NCBI RefSeq assembly: GCF_000801105.2
Contig: NC_079516.1
Location: 42,140,908-42,204,907 of the forward strand
Source: Raphanus sativus
Lineage: Eukaryota > Streptophyta > Magnoliopsida > Brassicales > Brassicaceae
Length of the DNA: 64,000 nt
Direction: 5' to 3'
Shown here: one piece after another, positions 34,162 through 49,851 of the stretch
Layout: each line of letters opens with the position of its first letter
How positions within the stretch are numbered: the first letter of the stretch is position 1
Notes under the pieces: model-generated
What the model saw: only the letters and a program-made list of their open reading frames with translations
The model's database searches: none
Told to the model about the DNA's origin: nothing
Made by a program: the position numbers and the translations under genes

Positions 34162-34572
34162 GGGTCATGATCCATCGACTAAAGCATGGAATGAAGTACC
34201 CAATGTAGTATATTGAAAATCCTTTTGCTAGATCCGGCTATGCCCCATTCAAATCAGATTATTACAAGACCACATGTCTAAAAATATACGTGTCACTAAG
34301 ACCTCACGCTAAAAGACGGATTTCACTAAAGCTTGCTTACATAAGAAATCATTGGTGAGATTTAGGCTAAATTCTACTAATCTGGAGATATATTGAAAAA
34401 AAAAACATTTATCTAAAATTTTTCTTTTCAACCCAAAAATAATCTGACACTAAATTCAGAATGTAAAAATTAGCCATTTGGAGGCCGAGTTTCAGTGTCG
34501 AACTTTATCCAGGAAGGATTTCTCTTAGGTTAAACAATACCTAACAATATTTATATCCACGACTTTTTTTAT
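34162..34572 (+). repeat. Long direct repeat, left copy
   Basis: About 411 bp from GGGTCATGATCCATCG to ATATCCACGACTTTTTTTAT. It is repeated in the same direction at 35198-35607 with only a handful of differences (one A-run length change and a few substitutions). The two copies flank an organelle-like insert. Confidence 0.92.
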
Positions 34573-35197
34573 CCCTAAACCCAATGAATGTGAGTTTTTC
34601 TATTTTGACTTGCTCCCTCGCTGTGATCGAATAAGAATGGATAAGAGGCTCGTGGGATTGACGTGAGGAGGTAGGGGTAGCTATATTTCTGGGAGCGAAC
34701 TCCATGCGAATATGAAGCGCATGGATACAAGTTATGACTTGGAATGAAAGACAATTTCGAATCAAGAGAGCTAGCTTCGGTGCTCATTTACTCTATACGC
34801 GTCTTAGTGGACTGACAGAGTGAGCTGGAAAGGTTCCGTCTTTCCGGGGAAATTCAAGAGAGCTAGCTTCGGTGCTCACCAAAGGACGGAGCTGTCGAGT
34901 AAGGATTGGCCGAAGTCAGTTACCTGGGAATCAGCCAATAAAAAATAGACAAATAAAAGCGTGATCTGAGGAGGTAGAGCTAAATAGTGCACGTAGGGTA
35001 AACGAGGACTCTGGTCAGCTTTGAGCTGTCGAGTAAGGAGTGACGGGCCTTTGGAAACCCGAGAAAAGCGGGGGAGTACTCTATACAGTGCGTTCTATTA
35101 TTGCCTCTTATTTCCGAGGGAGTGGTCGTAATTAAGCCGCGTGGCAATACCCGCCAAAAAGGACTCTTTGATTTTGAGGGGCGGGGCCTTTATCCAG
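34573..35197. other. Organelle-derived insert (plastid rrn16 promoter region plus mosaic sequence)
   Basis: 625 bp with much higher GC than the surroundings. Positions 34573-34762 read like the plastid trnV-rrn16 spacer, including GGATAAGAGGCTCGTGGGATT, TGACGTGAGG, CTATATTTCTGGGAGCGAAC and GCGCATGGATACAAGTTATG, as I remember it. After GAATC at 34762 it leaves that match. The rest is a mosaic: AAGAGAGCTAGCTTCGGTGCTCA occurs at 34763 and again at 34857, and GAGCTGTCGAGTAAGGA occurs at about 34892 and 35024. The second part could be mitochondrial or rearranged plastid DNA. Plastid fragments also occur in mitochondrial genomes, so the direct donor may be either organelle. Confidence 0.75.
34658..34687 (+). 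promoter_or_regulatory. Plastid-type Prrn promoter relic
   Basis: TTGACG (34658-34663) and TATATT (34682-34687) with 18 bp between them are the -35 and -10 boxes of the plastid rRNA operon promoter. In nuclear DNA it should be silent, because the plastid-encoded polymerase is absent there. Confidence 0.75.
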
Positions 35198-35607
35198 GGG
35201 TCATGATCCATCGACTAAAGCATGGAATGAAGTACCCAATGTAGTATATTGAAAATCCTTTTGCTAGATCCGGCTATGCCCCATTCAAATCAGATTATTA
35301 CAAGACCACATGTCTAAAAATATACGTGTCACTAAGACCTCACGCTAAAAGACGGATTTCACTAAAGCTTGCTTACATAAGAAATCATTGGTGAGATTTA
35401 GGCTAAATTCTACTAATCTGGAGATATATTGAAAAAAAAACATTTATCTAGAATTTTTCTTTTCAACCCAAAAATAATCTGACACTAAATTCAGAATGTA
35501 AAAATTAGCCATTTGGAGACCGAATTTCAGTGTCGAACTTTATCCAGGAAGGATTTCTCTTAGGTTAAACAATACCTAACAATATTTATATCCACGATTT
35601 TTTTTAT
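35198..35607 (+). repeat. Long direct repeat, right copy
   Basis: About 410 bp, the partner of 34162-34572, continuing into AT-rich host sequence at 35608. Confidence 0.92.
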
Positions 35608-36590
35608 TTTAACAAATAATGATGAATAAAGTATAGTATGCTTTTTTGCAATAAATATTCAAATTGTAACTTATGATATTTTTATTAAATTTCTATTTTG
35701 AATTTACGTATTATAACAATTTTATTATTGTTTTAGTATTATGTTTTTTTAATAATTTATCTATTTAATTTGGTTTACAAAAGTGAAAATACATTAAATA
35801 GAAACAGAAAGAGAGATAAACTCCTCTGTAGTTAACTATACCCTTAAGTATTGAAAATTGGTTTAAAAAAGGTGAAGAAAAAAGTTTTTTTCTTTCTTTC
35901 TTTCGAAAGTGGTGTTTAGAGCCGGATTACCGGGCTAAATAAAATGGGTGAATACTAATGATCAGTACAAAATTACTCTAAAAGCATGATGTTTGCCTTC
36001 TCCCTCTTTGAAGGAACTCATCGATTCGCTGGATGATTTATTGCTTTCAACATTCGAATGTTTTTTCGTCGTTTAGACCGGTAAGTGAAGAAGCTCACTA
36101 TATTTTTCCTGATTAAATAAAGAAATTAGATTCCTCTTTGATGTTGTAGATTCAAATCCTAACATTAATTTTTCTTTTTTTCTGAGAACAAAAATTTAAA
36201 TTTTTTGAAAATATAAGAAATTGAATGGTAAAATTTTGGTTTTCATGGTTTTATATCATAAAATCTTTATAGCGTATATATACTAATCCGACTTCAAAAA
36301 CTAAGAAAAAATAAAGTTAAATATAAAAAATGAATGATTTAAAAATTAAATAAAAAATTTAAAATTGAAGTAAAGGTTAGAAATAAAAGGTTAAAGATAG
36401 ATAAACAATGTTAAAAATAGATAAATAAGAATTTCTAGTAAGAAAACATTAACAAATTGACAAAAAAAAAAGTAAGAAAACATTAACCAGAAAGTTAGTG
36501 GAGAGGGGAAAAAAACAATATTGTGAAAAAGAAAAAATATTTAAGGCAGGTTAAAAAGTTACGGCCTCGTGTTTTTCTTATTCTTTCTTC
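35608..36590. other. Intergenic, upstream of the UDP-sugar pyrophosphorylase gene
   Basis: Very AT-rich, with a short CT microsatellite at about 35890 and a less AT-rich patch at 35910-36100. No gene recognised. Confidence 0.4.
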
Positions 36591-37198
36591 GCGATCTCCT
36601 CCATGTTCGGTTGTTAGAACATTTGTTTCCTCATCTCAATCCTCGTACCTTTCTCGGTGAGTTCTGGATCTGCTGAATCTCAAAATTCTCAAAATTCTCT
36701 TCTTAGATCGTTAATTAGATTAGGCTTAGTTGGTGAATTATGAATAGAGATTTTGTGTAGAATTGTCGTCGCTTTGATTGGGTGAGTTTTTCATCTTAAA
36801 TGGAATTTCTTCCTAGTATGGATCTGAGTGTGCCTTGATCTCAAAGTTAATTATCATGAATTTCTCTTTTAGAACTAACACCAATGAGTAACTATCGAGA
36901 AGGAGACATGTCTTCTTGTCTGCGCCCAGTTCGGGTTTAAGAGCTAATAATAGGAGAAACGAACCGATAAAAAGTATATTCTCTGCTGTCACAATCGAGA
37001 AATATTATTGTTGTTATATTTGAATAGATTTTTTAATTATGTTTAGCAAAAGCATTGATTCATATATATAGTTATATAACCTACCAGATCAAATTTTGAC
37101 TTCTTCACATCATGTTTGACCTTTGTAACAGAGTATTAATAATCTTTTAATTAATTAACAAATGACAGAATAGCCTCCTTCGTTCCTGTCTTCTCATC
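36591..37198 (+). other. Probable 5' leader with an intron
   Basis: A pyrimidine-rich leader (TTCGCGATCTCCTCC...) ends at TTCTCG followed by GTGAGTTCTGG, a good donor at 36657. TGACAG at 37163-37168 is a good acceptor, followed by 30 bases to the ATG at 37199. A leader intron of about 512 bp is inferred from this. Confidence 0.5.
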
Positions 37199-40767
<3,569 letters not shown>

Positions 40768-41794
40768 AAAAGAGTTAGCAAATTTGGAAACGCCAAATGA
40801 TCTATTTGTCTTTCTTTTACACCTTCATTCATCCAACGAGACATGTTTTCTTTACGATATTTACTTTAATGTTCATTTTACTAACGATATTCAATATTTG
40901 ATTTTATGGTCTTATGAAACATACTGGCGGTTTTTACTTCTTATGTACGTTAAGGTAGCTACAAAAGTAGTACCCAGGGGCGGTTTTAGATGTATGTAAA
41001 AATTGAATCACCACTTGATCTCTAGCTCACTTTATTAGTGTAGTACTCAGGCTCATACGCTGTAATAGAGCATTGAGAAGCTGTCAACTGAGTACTGAGA
41101 TATTCATGAGATTTCATAGCTTAAATTGCACCAGAGGTTTTGAGTCAGAGTGAAAACTATTCCAATTATGATCATGCTTAGACAGAGGAAGTGGTTATGT
41201 ATTCACCTTTTGAGGCAAATTTGTGAGAAGGGATTACAACATGTTGTTGCTTTAGGAATGACACTCAGCAGACATCTTGACAAAAACATTCCCAAGTGAT
41301 AAAATACATCGAAGCATTGGCAGAACCCCTATCCACCCTGTCGGTTCAATCCCGTTAATCATCAAAGCTAGCGATGTCCAGCACGCGATTGAGTTCGCAG
41401 TAATAGTTTACAATTAAATCAGGCTGTCCCTGCTTGAAATTAACTTGAATTTTAAACTACGTAAATGATGAAGAAAATCAACTATTTAAACCTTAAATTC
41501 TTGGATAAATCCGGAATTTTTGGATAAACTCTAAATCCTTGAATGAATCATAGTTTTAAAAACTAAAAAAAAAATTTGCAACTACAACTGTTTTTATTTA
41601 TTTTAACTATTTATTTTAAAAATATAATATAATTTAGGGCCCTATAATTTAAACAAGATTTTTTTTTCCTTTTTAAAAAAAATATTAAATATAAAAAAAA
41701 ATCCTATGGTCGATGAACCTAAAAGATTTACCTAGGGATGAATCCAAGAATAAGTCAAAATTAAATAGGTGCCCAGAGAACTAGCACGAGACAC
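40768..41794. other. 3' flank of USP and intergenic
   Basis: Probable 3' untranslated region to about 40980. Then come less AT-rich fragments without an open frame (41040-41400) and AT-rich sequence. Nothing named. Confidence 0.4.
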
Positions 41795-42530
41795 AAGTTA
41801 TAGCACACCCTTGAAGCCAGCATCTCCACAAAGATCAACAATGGCAGGCTGCTGCCTCATGTTCCAGGAGTAAACCCAAGTAGCATGGATCACCTCTTGC
41901 AACGTAAGACCTATATACCTCTGGTCCCTAATCCTATCAGCTATATCACAGTGGACCCGTTCCAAGACTTTGAGAAATGAGTCATTTGCCAAGTTTGAAG
42001 AGATGATACAAGATGCAAAATTGAAGCCGATGTATTCCTGAACTCAGTGAAACTATCAGGGGATAACAGAACTTCTCTTGCAAGCAAATAGTGGGACTCA
42101 AAAATTATGTTCTGCTGATGAGTAGAGCTCATACTCTCAACGGTCAAGAACAAACAAAGAGCTCAGCTTTCCAACACGTTTTCATACCCATAAAGGTCCG
42201 GCAACTATGTAAAATTATAAACCCTCTGAATCCCATAAAATCTACTCCGCACCACTATTACCATTCAGGCCAAGCCAAGCAACACCAATGCTATACTTCA
42301 GGAAACCCGCAGCAGGGGCGACCAAGAGGCTCTTGGGACCAGTGCCGTAGCCACTTCACTGGACGTCATGGTACTACCAGAATTAAAATAAAGCCAAATC
42401 TCTGCTTCGAGGGCTATAGACAGGCCTGAGGCAAATATTATATGTTCATTTTGAAACTCCAGAGTGTTTGGGTCGTCCATAATTGTCATAACATTTACGG
42501 AAATGACATTAGGAATCACATAATCCTTGA
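41795..42530 (-). pseudogene. Degraded gene fragment of unknown family
   Basis: Three minus-strand frames in succession look protein-like: 42519-42298 (DDPNTLEFQNEHIIFASGLS and EAEIWLYFNSG), 42153-41941 (QQNIIFESHYLLAREVLLSP), and 41992-41798 (VLERVHCDIADRIRDQRY and LQEVIHATWVYSWNMRQQ). They overlap or switch frame, which suggests one broken gene. I do not recognise the family. The next minus-strand text upstream is a Copia fragment, so this may be transposon-related or an adjacent relic. Confidence 0.35.
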
Positions 42531-42559
42531 ACTAAGAAGAAGTCTTTACCCTTGGTGTA

Positions 42560-42811
42560 TGTAATACACAACTGAGCTGTTCCTTTGATGTATGTCATCA
42601 ACCACTGCATAGCTTCCCAATGCAGTTCTCCAAGACTACTCATAAATCTACTTTCCAAACTAATTCATTGAGAGCCGCGTACATGATGCTTCCAATAGGA
42701 CTTGTGTTTGAAACTGTGTATGTGTCTAACAGTTCATAATCGCCTTCAACATCACACAATTTTAAGTGAGCTCCAATTGGCCTATTTGACTTCTTTGATT
42801 CTGCCATATTG
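42560..42811 (-). pseudogene. Copia pol fragment
   Basis: Reading the minus strand from ATG 42808 gives MAESKKSNRPIG, then SNTSPIGSIMYAALNE. After a frame change it gives LGELHWEAMQWLMTYIKGTAQLC. The pairs IGSIMYA and HWEA-KW-RYLKGT are typical of the region between reverse transcriptase and RNase H in Copia elements. The fragment is short and has stops. Confidence 0.6.
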
Positions 42812-42880
42812 AATTTCTTAGAATCTTCTGTGAATTTTTTTTGAGATATGCTTTATCACGTGTGAAATTATTTTTGATAA

Positions 42881-44486
42881 TCTAAACTATTAAGGCTGAA
42901 GTACACTTAACTATGTCCCCTTAAAGTTGCTCAAATATTACAAAAGACTGCCACTGCATTTAAAACAAATAATTAATCTAAATTACTATTATTATCTAAC
43001 ATGATTTGGCCAGATTTAGCTGGATGATTTACTTACCAAACTTTTTTTTTTCTGACATCACTTACCAAAAACTTAAAATGTACATTTAATATCCTGTGCA
43101 TTGTAGTTTTATATCTTATATATTATACACATGACATTAAAAAAACACCTGTCAAATGTTAGTGAGTCACCGCATTTGTATTTTTAATTTTAATAATAGC
43201 ATTTACATTACATAATATTTTATATATACAATGTAATACTTGCACAAATAGATTAACATTTGGGTTGATATATAGATTCAAAATTGTCATCAATAAGGAT
43301 CCACTTAATCATTTATAAAACACAGTAATTACCAATGGTTTAGAAATTTATAATGATTTTATAAATTAAAAACAATCAAAACAATCAATAACCATTATTA
43401 AAAAAATGTTTTCAATATATATAAGAAAAATACAACAAAAAGATTAATTTCATATACTAACTTAAATTATAGTTTTTATATTTGACATTAAACTTGAAGA
43501 ATATAATATATATGATTATTTATAAGATGATACATATAAAATACTATTAATTATATGATTATTTATATGATGGACCAATACAATTAATTATATGATGACA
43601 TATATAGGATACATAATAGTGACTAGGGCTGGGCGTTCAGGTATCCATTCCGTTCGTTTCAAATCTGTTTGAGTTTCGGATTTCCGGGGTCAAAGATTTC
43701 AACCCCGTTCATATATTTCTAAATTTCAGTTCGAATTATCACTAGGACTGGGCGTTCAGATATCCATTTGGGTTCGTTTCAGATCTGTTTGGGTTTTGGA
43801 TTTCTCGGATCAAAAATTTCAGTCCCATTCATATATTTTTAAATTTCAGTTTGAATTACATTCAGATCTTTGCGGATTCAGTTCGGGTTTAGATAACCCA
43901 TTTAAATTATTTTTTTAAATTCACTATATATTTTGAATTTCTTAAATTCTATAAATAAAATAATATATTGTATATAAATTTGAATAACATATGTCAGAAT
44001 ACCTAAACTTAACATATAAATTGATTTAGTTTAAATTTTGGATCAAAAATCAAAAATTATTTTAAATATTTTTGCTGTTTTGAATGTACTTCCACTATGT
44101 TAGATATTTATATTTGACTATTTTTATATATTTTCAAGTATTTAAACCAACCTAAAACTATCATATATATTCTGAATATTTTTTATATACATTAAAACTA
44201 AAAATAATTAATATATATAAGTATATAAATTTTTTTCGGATAGAAAACAAATATCCAAGATACTTTGGTTCGTATTGGTTATGGTTTCGGTTGTCTAAAT
44301 ATTAAAATTTTGATAGTTTAGATATTTAATCAATTTTGGTTAGAGTTTGGTATTACTTTTTTGGATCGTGATCGGTTCGATTCTTTAGATTTGAATTTTT
44401 TATCCAGCTTTGATATTGACATGAAAAATAAATAGTAATATATTTCTGAAATATACACCCGCACGGATGTGCGGGTCAAAATCTAG
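42881..44486 (+). mobile_element. Helitron, first of a head-to-tail pair
   Basis: 1606 bp. It starts TCTAAACTATTAAGGCTGAAG after an A, and ends with the hairpin CCCGCACGGATGTGCGGG followed by TCAAAATCTAG. The next base begins the second element. No TIRs, no coding region. Inside, a segment of about 118 bp (GGGCTGGGCGTTCAGGTATCC...) is present twice in a row (about 43627 and 43746). Confidence 0.85.
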
Positions 44487-46068
44487 TCTAAACTATTAAG
44501 ACTGAAGTACACTTAACTATGTCCCCTTAAAGTTGCTCAAATATTACAAAGGACTGCCACTGCATTTAAAACAAATAATTAATCTAAATTACTATTATTA
44601 TCTAACCGGATTTGGCCAGATTTGGCTGGATGATTTACTTACCAAACTTTTTTTTTCTGACATCACTTACCAAAAACTTAAAATGTACGTTTAATATCCT
44701 GTGCATTGTAGTTTTATATCTTATATATTATACACATTATACACATGACATTAAAAAAACACCTGTCAAATGTTAGTGTATTTTTAATTTTAATAATATC
44801 ATTTACATTACAGAATATTTTATATATACAATATAATACTTGCACAAATAGATTAACATTTGGGTTGATATATAGATTCAAAATTGTCATCAATAACGAT
44901 CCACTTAATCATTTATAAAACACAGTAATTACCAATGGTTTAGAAATTTATAATGATTTTATAAATTAAAAACAATCAAAACAATCAATAACCATTATTA
45001 AAAAATGTTTTCAATATATATAAAAAAAATACAACAAAAAGATTAATTTCATATACTAACTTAAATTATAGTTTTTATATTTGACATTAAACTTGAAAAA
45101 TATAATATATATATGATTATTTATAAGATGATACATATAATTAACTATTAATTATATGATTATTTATATGATAGACTAATACAATTAATTATATGATGAC
45201 ATATATAGGATACATAATAGTGACTAGGGCTGGGCGTTCAGGTATCCATTCTGTTCGTTTCAAATCTGTTTGAGTTTTGGATTTCCGGGGTCAAAGATTT
45301 CAACCCCGTTCATATATTTTTAAATTTCAGTTCGAATTATCACTAGGACTGTGCGTTCAGATATCCATTCGGGTTCGTTTCAGATATGTTTGGGTTTTGG
45401 ATTTCTGGGATCAAAAATATCAGTCTCATTCATATATTTTTAAATTTCAGTTTGAATTACATTCGGATCTTTGCGGATTCAGTTCGGGTTCAGATAACCC
45501 ATTTAAATTATTTTTTTAAATTAAATAAAATAATATATTGTATATAAATTTGAATAACATATGTCAGAATACCTAAACTTAACATATAAATTGGTTTAGT
45601 TTAAATTTTGGATCAAAAATCAAAAATTATTTTAAATATTTTTGCTGTTTTGAGTGTACTTCCACTATATTAGATATTTATATTTGACTATTTTATATAT
45701 ATTTTCAAGTATGTAAACCAACCTAAAAGTATCATATATATTCTGGATATTTTTTATATACATTAAAACTAAAAATAATTAATATATATATATATATATA
45801 ATATATATAAATCTATTTCAGATACAAAACAAATATCAAAAATACTTTGGTTCGAATTGGTTATGGTTTCGGTTGTCTAAATATTAAAATTTTGATAGTT
45901 TAGATATTTAATCAATTTTGGTTAGGGTTTGGTATTACTTTTTTGGATCATGATCGATTCGATTTTTCATATTTGAATTTTTTATCCAGCTTTGATATTG
46001 ACATGAAAAATAAATAGCAATATATTTCTGAAATATACACCCGCACGGGTGTGCGGGTCAAAATCTAG
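44487..46068 (+). mobile_element. Helitron, second of a head-to-tail pair
   Basis: 1582 bp, starting TCTAAACTATTAAGACTGAAG and ending CCCGCACGGGTGTGCGGG, TCAAAATCTAG, before a T. It follows the first element along its whole length with scattered substitutions and small indels, including the internal 118-bp duplication. A (TA)n run near 45781-45811 is longer here. Confidence 0.85.
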
Positions 46069-46961
46069 TCAACTCCTTCAAACTCGAGTACTGTATATCC
46101 TTTTGCTATTAATTGGGCCTTGTACCTCTTAGGATTAACTCTCAGTATGATTGGTTTCAATTTGAATATCCATTTTCAATATGCTTTTAAAAGATTGTTG
46201 GACTGGATATTTCAATGACCTCGGTCCATATAGACTTACTCATAAAGAGAACTGCATAAGTAGTAAATCGTGTATTTTTCAATTAAATCGAACACCAACA
46301 AAATACTAAAGTTAATTAGTTAGGTGGAAATTTATGGTTCTGAATATTTAAGTTAAACGATTAACAATTTCATTCAACAATTCGAAGAAAAGTTATAAAT
46401 GATAAAAGGAATAAGATGGACCAGTCCGAATCTAAGTGCTCTTCCAAAAGTTTGTATTGAAAGAGACCGAGTTTCTGTTGTATTGAACTAAACTAAGGTA
46501 CGTAAGTCATCAATCCAATTAAATAAACCCACGTCAGCTTTATCCCACGAAAGCAAGATATGAGTCACACGTGATGTTTGTTGTTCCTTCGTTCTCATTT
46601 CTTCAAAACGCGGGTTTGCTCCGTTTGCCGCATAGATACGACCGAGTCGCTTTTCTACGCCCTTATTTTTTATTTTTATTTTCTTTTTTCATGGAGGATT
46701 TCTCTCTTTGCTGTCTTTGATACCTTTTCAATATTCTCTACGTTTCATATAGCTTATTTTTAGAATACATACGCCTCTACATACACATATACAAAATTCC
46801 GTATATAAAAGAAGAAATATCGCCTGCTTCACACATTATCAATACCTAAAAGAAACAAAAAGGAGAGATTCGATTAAAAAAAAACTAAAAACAACAAAAG
46901 GAGAACCCCAAATAAAGAGAAAACCTGCAAAGAAGAGGAACAAATTCTCAAATCATCATCA
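46069..46961. other. Promoter and leader of the NT-C2 gene
   Basis: AT-rich to about 46550. Then a region with CACGTGATG at 46568 (a G-box-like CACGTG), a TATA box at about 46801 and an A-rich leader to the ATG. No gene. Confidence 0.45.
46801..46810 (+). promoter_or_regulatory. TATA box of the NT-C2 gene
   Basis: GTATATAAAA lies 161 bp before the start codon and is followed by an A-rich, ATG-free leader. Confidence 0.6.
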
Positions 46962-49079
46962 ATGGCCAAGAAAGTGAGAAAGCTTCACGTATCGGTGAAG
47001 CAGATGAGGCTCCACGGTTTACCGGTTGTTCTCGGAGGCGAAACGGCAGCAAAGAATGTTTCTGCGATGGTGGAGTTGAAATGGAAAGGACCGGTCTCTG
47101 GTTTCGGATTGGGGCTCGTCCCTTTCTATCGGTCAAACCGACCCGTCAACCACACGACCTCTAAACCGATTGCTTTGGGCGCAAGCCATGTGGAATGGGA
47201 GGAGGAGTTCGAACGGGTTTGTTGCATTGTTGGCCCGTGGAACCTTTCCTTCACTGTCTTTTACGTGAGTTTTCTTAATTATCTTTGAGCATAATTAATA
47301 ATCAATCTAATGAACGTTTTCATTCAATTAGTTTTTTTTTTCATGACCGTAATTTATTTTCCTGGCCGAAACATGGTCTACTATCTTGGTTATTAGGGGG
47401 AGACTACAGATGCAAAAAACAAAAAGGCTATTGTCGGAAAAGCGTCGTTGGATTTGGCGGAGTTGGCTTCGAAACTCGAATCAACGGTGGAGAGAACGCT
47501 TCCGATTAGGTCAAAGGGTTTACTTTGGAAGGAAGCAACCCTTGTGGTAAGCTGGTCAATTTAAAATCTTAATCACATTTTAAAACTAATTAAAAAGCCG
47601 ATGACAAAAAAAAAAAACTAATTAAAAAGCCATTACCAGTTTGAACTGTTCTTTGTTCTCTGTTCTCATTGGATATAATCTCGGAAACACCAGGGAAAGC
47701 TTACATTTAATTAGTCAATTCCTTTTTATTCAAAAGAAGAAATAAATTAGTAAAGGTAATCTTAATCCTTAATTAATTAAAGACACGCGGGTGTTTCTTT
47801 AAATCAGGTCAACGTGACTTTTTCCGAAGTAAGAACCGAACCAGACGACTTTACACAACTCGGTCCGGTAACGGTTGACTCAGCGATCACGACAAATATG
47901 CCAAGTCGTCGCGGCGGCGGCATGGATTTCGATTCTTCTTCCTCACCGGCCACCGCTTCAAATTCCGGCGCAGTCAGCCCAATTTTAGGAACGGCGTCGA
48001 ATTCAAGCCCGGAGAACCAGTCCGAACCGGGTCATAAAGCCGGGTTTAACTGGTGGAAGAGACGACGGTTAAGCTTTTCCATGACCTGGAGAAGAGAACC
48101 GGTAACCATCCCGGTTCAGCAAACTTCCAAAACCTAATCCGATTTTAAATCCTAACCGGAACCGGTTTATTTCTTGCAGAGAGAGGAGGAAAGCACAACA
48201 AAGATACCGCCGGTGACGTCGACGGAGTCAGAGAAGCCGGCGACGGAACTATCCATCGAGCCGAACAAATGGGTGGCGAAGGATCTCGCGAGCCGCGACG
48301 GAAAATCGAAGCTGAGATCGGAGGTCTACACGGCGTCGATCGATCAGAGAAGCGAACAAGCCGGCGGAGAAGCGGCTTGCGCGGCGGTCGCGGTGGTGGT
48401 GGCTCATTGGTTCCAGGCGAATCCTCGGCTGATCAGTCCTTCGGGAACAGAGTTCGACTCCCTGATCACGCAAGGATCTTCCTTGTGGCAATCCCTCTCC
48501 GACGAAGAGTCTTACCTGACGCTGTTCCCGGACAGACATTTCGATCTGGAGACGATCGTGTCCGCGGAACTGAGGCCGGTTAGGGTTTGCACGGATAAAT
48601 CGTTTACCGGGTTTTTCAGCCCGGAGAGGTTCGCTTCGTTGGGGGGTTTAATGTCGTTTGATCAGATCTGGGACGAGGTGGAGAAAGAGGTGGCGGTTGC
48701 GTCGGAGATCGGGGAATCTAGGGTTTATGTCGTGAGCTGGAACGATCATTTCTTTGTGGTGAAGGCAGGTTTAGATGGGTACTGTGTGATTGATTCGTTA
48801 GGGGAGAGACTGTTCGAAGGGTGCAAGCAGGCGTATATTCTAAAGTTTGATGATTCGAGTTTGATGTATGAGAAAGAGGGGGGAGCGTCATCCTCGGAGG
48901 AGGAGAAATTGGTTTGTAAAGGTAAAGAGTGTTGCAGAGAGTATATAAAGAGGTTTCTTGCGGCGATTCCGGTGGCGGAGTTGGCGGCGAAAGAAGAGAA
49001 AGGGGATGTGGTTGATGTTTCTCTTCTTCATGAGAAACTTCAGATTGATTTGCATCATATTATGTTGATTGGTGACTAG
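46962..49079 (+). CDS. NT-C2 (EEIG1/EHBP1-type) domain protein
   Basis: Four exons, 46962-47264, 47397-47546, 47808-48101 and 48180-49079, in phase, giving 548 residues. The first three exons encode a plant NT-type C2 domain (about residues 1-170): KLHVSVKQMRLHGLPVV, MVELKWKGP, GASHVEWEEEFERVC, and GKASLDLAELAS. This is the lipid-binding C2 variant of EEIG1/EHBP1 and plant PMI1-like proteins. A Ser/Pro-rich linker with a basic WWKRRRLSFS motif follows. The C-terminal half (exon 4) is a conserved plant domain: QAGGEAACAAVAVVVAHW, then TLFPDRHFDLETI, WNDHFFVVK and YCVIDSLGERL. I know no activity for it. The linker and C-terminus resemble At2g25460 and its relatives, as I recall. Intact; function unknown, membrane association inferred. 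Confidence 0.85.
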
Positions 49080-49836
49080 AGATTTGTTTAGTGTAGAAAT
49101 TGTTAGGATTGTTAGATTAGAGAGAGTATTTTGTGCATATGGTTCGTTATAATTCTCAGCTTAAGCAGCCAATGTGTTGGGGGAAAAAAACAATAAGAAG
49201 TTTCCAGTTGTCTTTGGTGTTGGTATTAGAATCCAAACATGGTTTCTACTTTTTTGTCTTGTTTTGAGTAATGGAAGGTAGAACAGAGAAAGGATTTTGG
49301 GATGAAAAGCAAAACAAAGTGTAGTTTAGTTCCGATTTTAACCGCTCTCGCCAGGGGATTTACTACTTGACTAAGAGTCCCTATTACTCATTAGCAGGAA
49401 GTGTTAAAGCTATTTGAGACCCTTCCTTCACCTAACTTCTGGTTAGGTTGCTTTTTGTTCGTATTACCTGATAATGGATTTACATGTTAGTTGTATGGCC
49501 TCCAGTATAGGATAGAAGAAAGGGTCTTTCTTAGATGGGATACCAGTCCATTTGCTGAAGATGCAGCGGATCTCACCTACGAGGGATGCTGGAAATGATT
49601 GTCTATTCTACCGTGCCAAATAAAGATCCACGTAATGATGTTATCTTGTTAAAGCATGGACTGGATGACTATAATGACTTCTCATCAAAAATACATGGGA
49701 GCAAATTCATGAACAAGGCTTAAGCTGGTATCGTTTGGACAATCAGTTCCACGCCAGACCTTCATATTCTGGTTAGTGATGCGTGACTGGCTCTCCATGC
49801 ATGGGGTATTACTCATTTTTGGCAATTCTTACTTCC
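49080..49836. other. 3' flank of the NT-C2 gene and intergenic
   Basis: Probable 3' untranslated region to about 49200. 49330-49800 has fairly even base composition without an open frame; I see no family signature. Confidence 0.4.
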
Positions 49837-49851
49837 AAGTTCCAACTGCCT

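Noticed and set aside
34541..34787. Minus-strand frames of about 70 codons in the organelle-like insert
   Set aside because: They are the non-coding strand of the plastid rrn16 promoter region, which often contains such chance frames.
48249..48583. Alternative frames of about 100 codons in both directions
   Set aside because: They overlap exon 4 of the NT-C2 gene, whose phase is fixed by four matching splice junctions.
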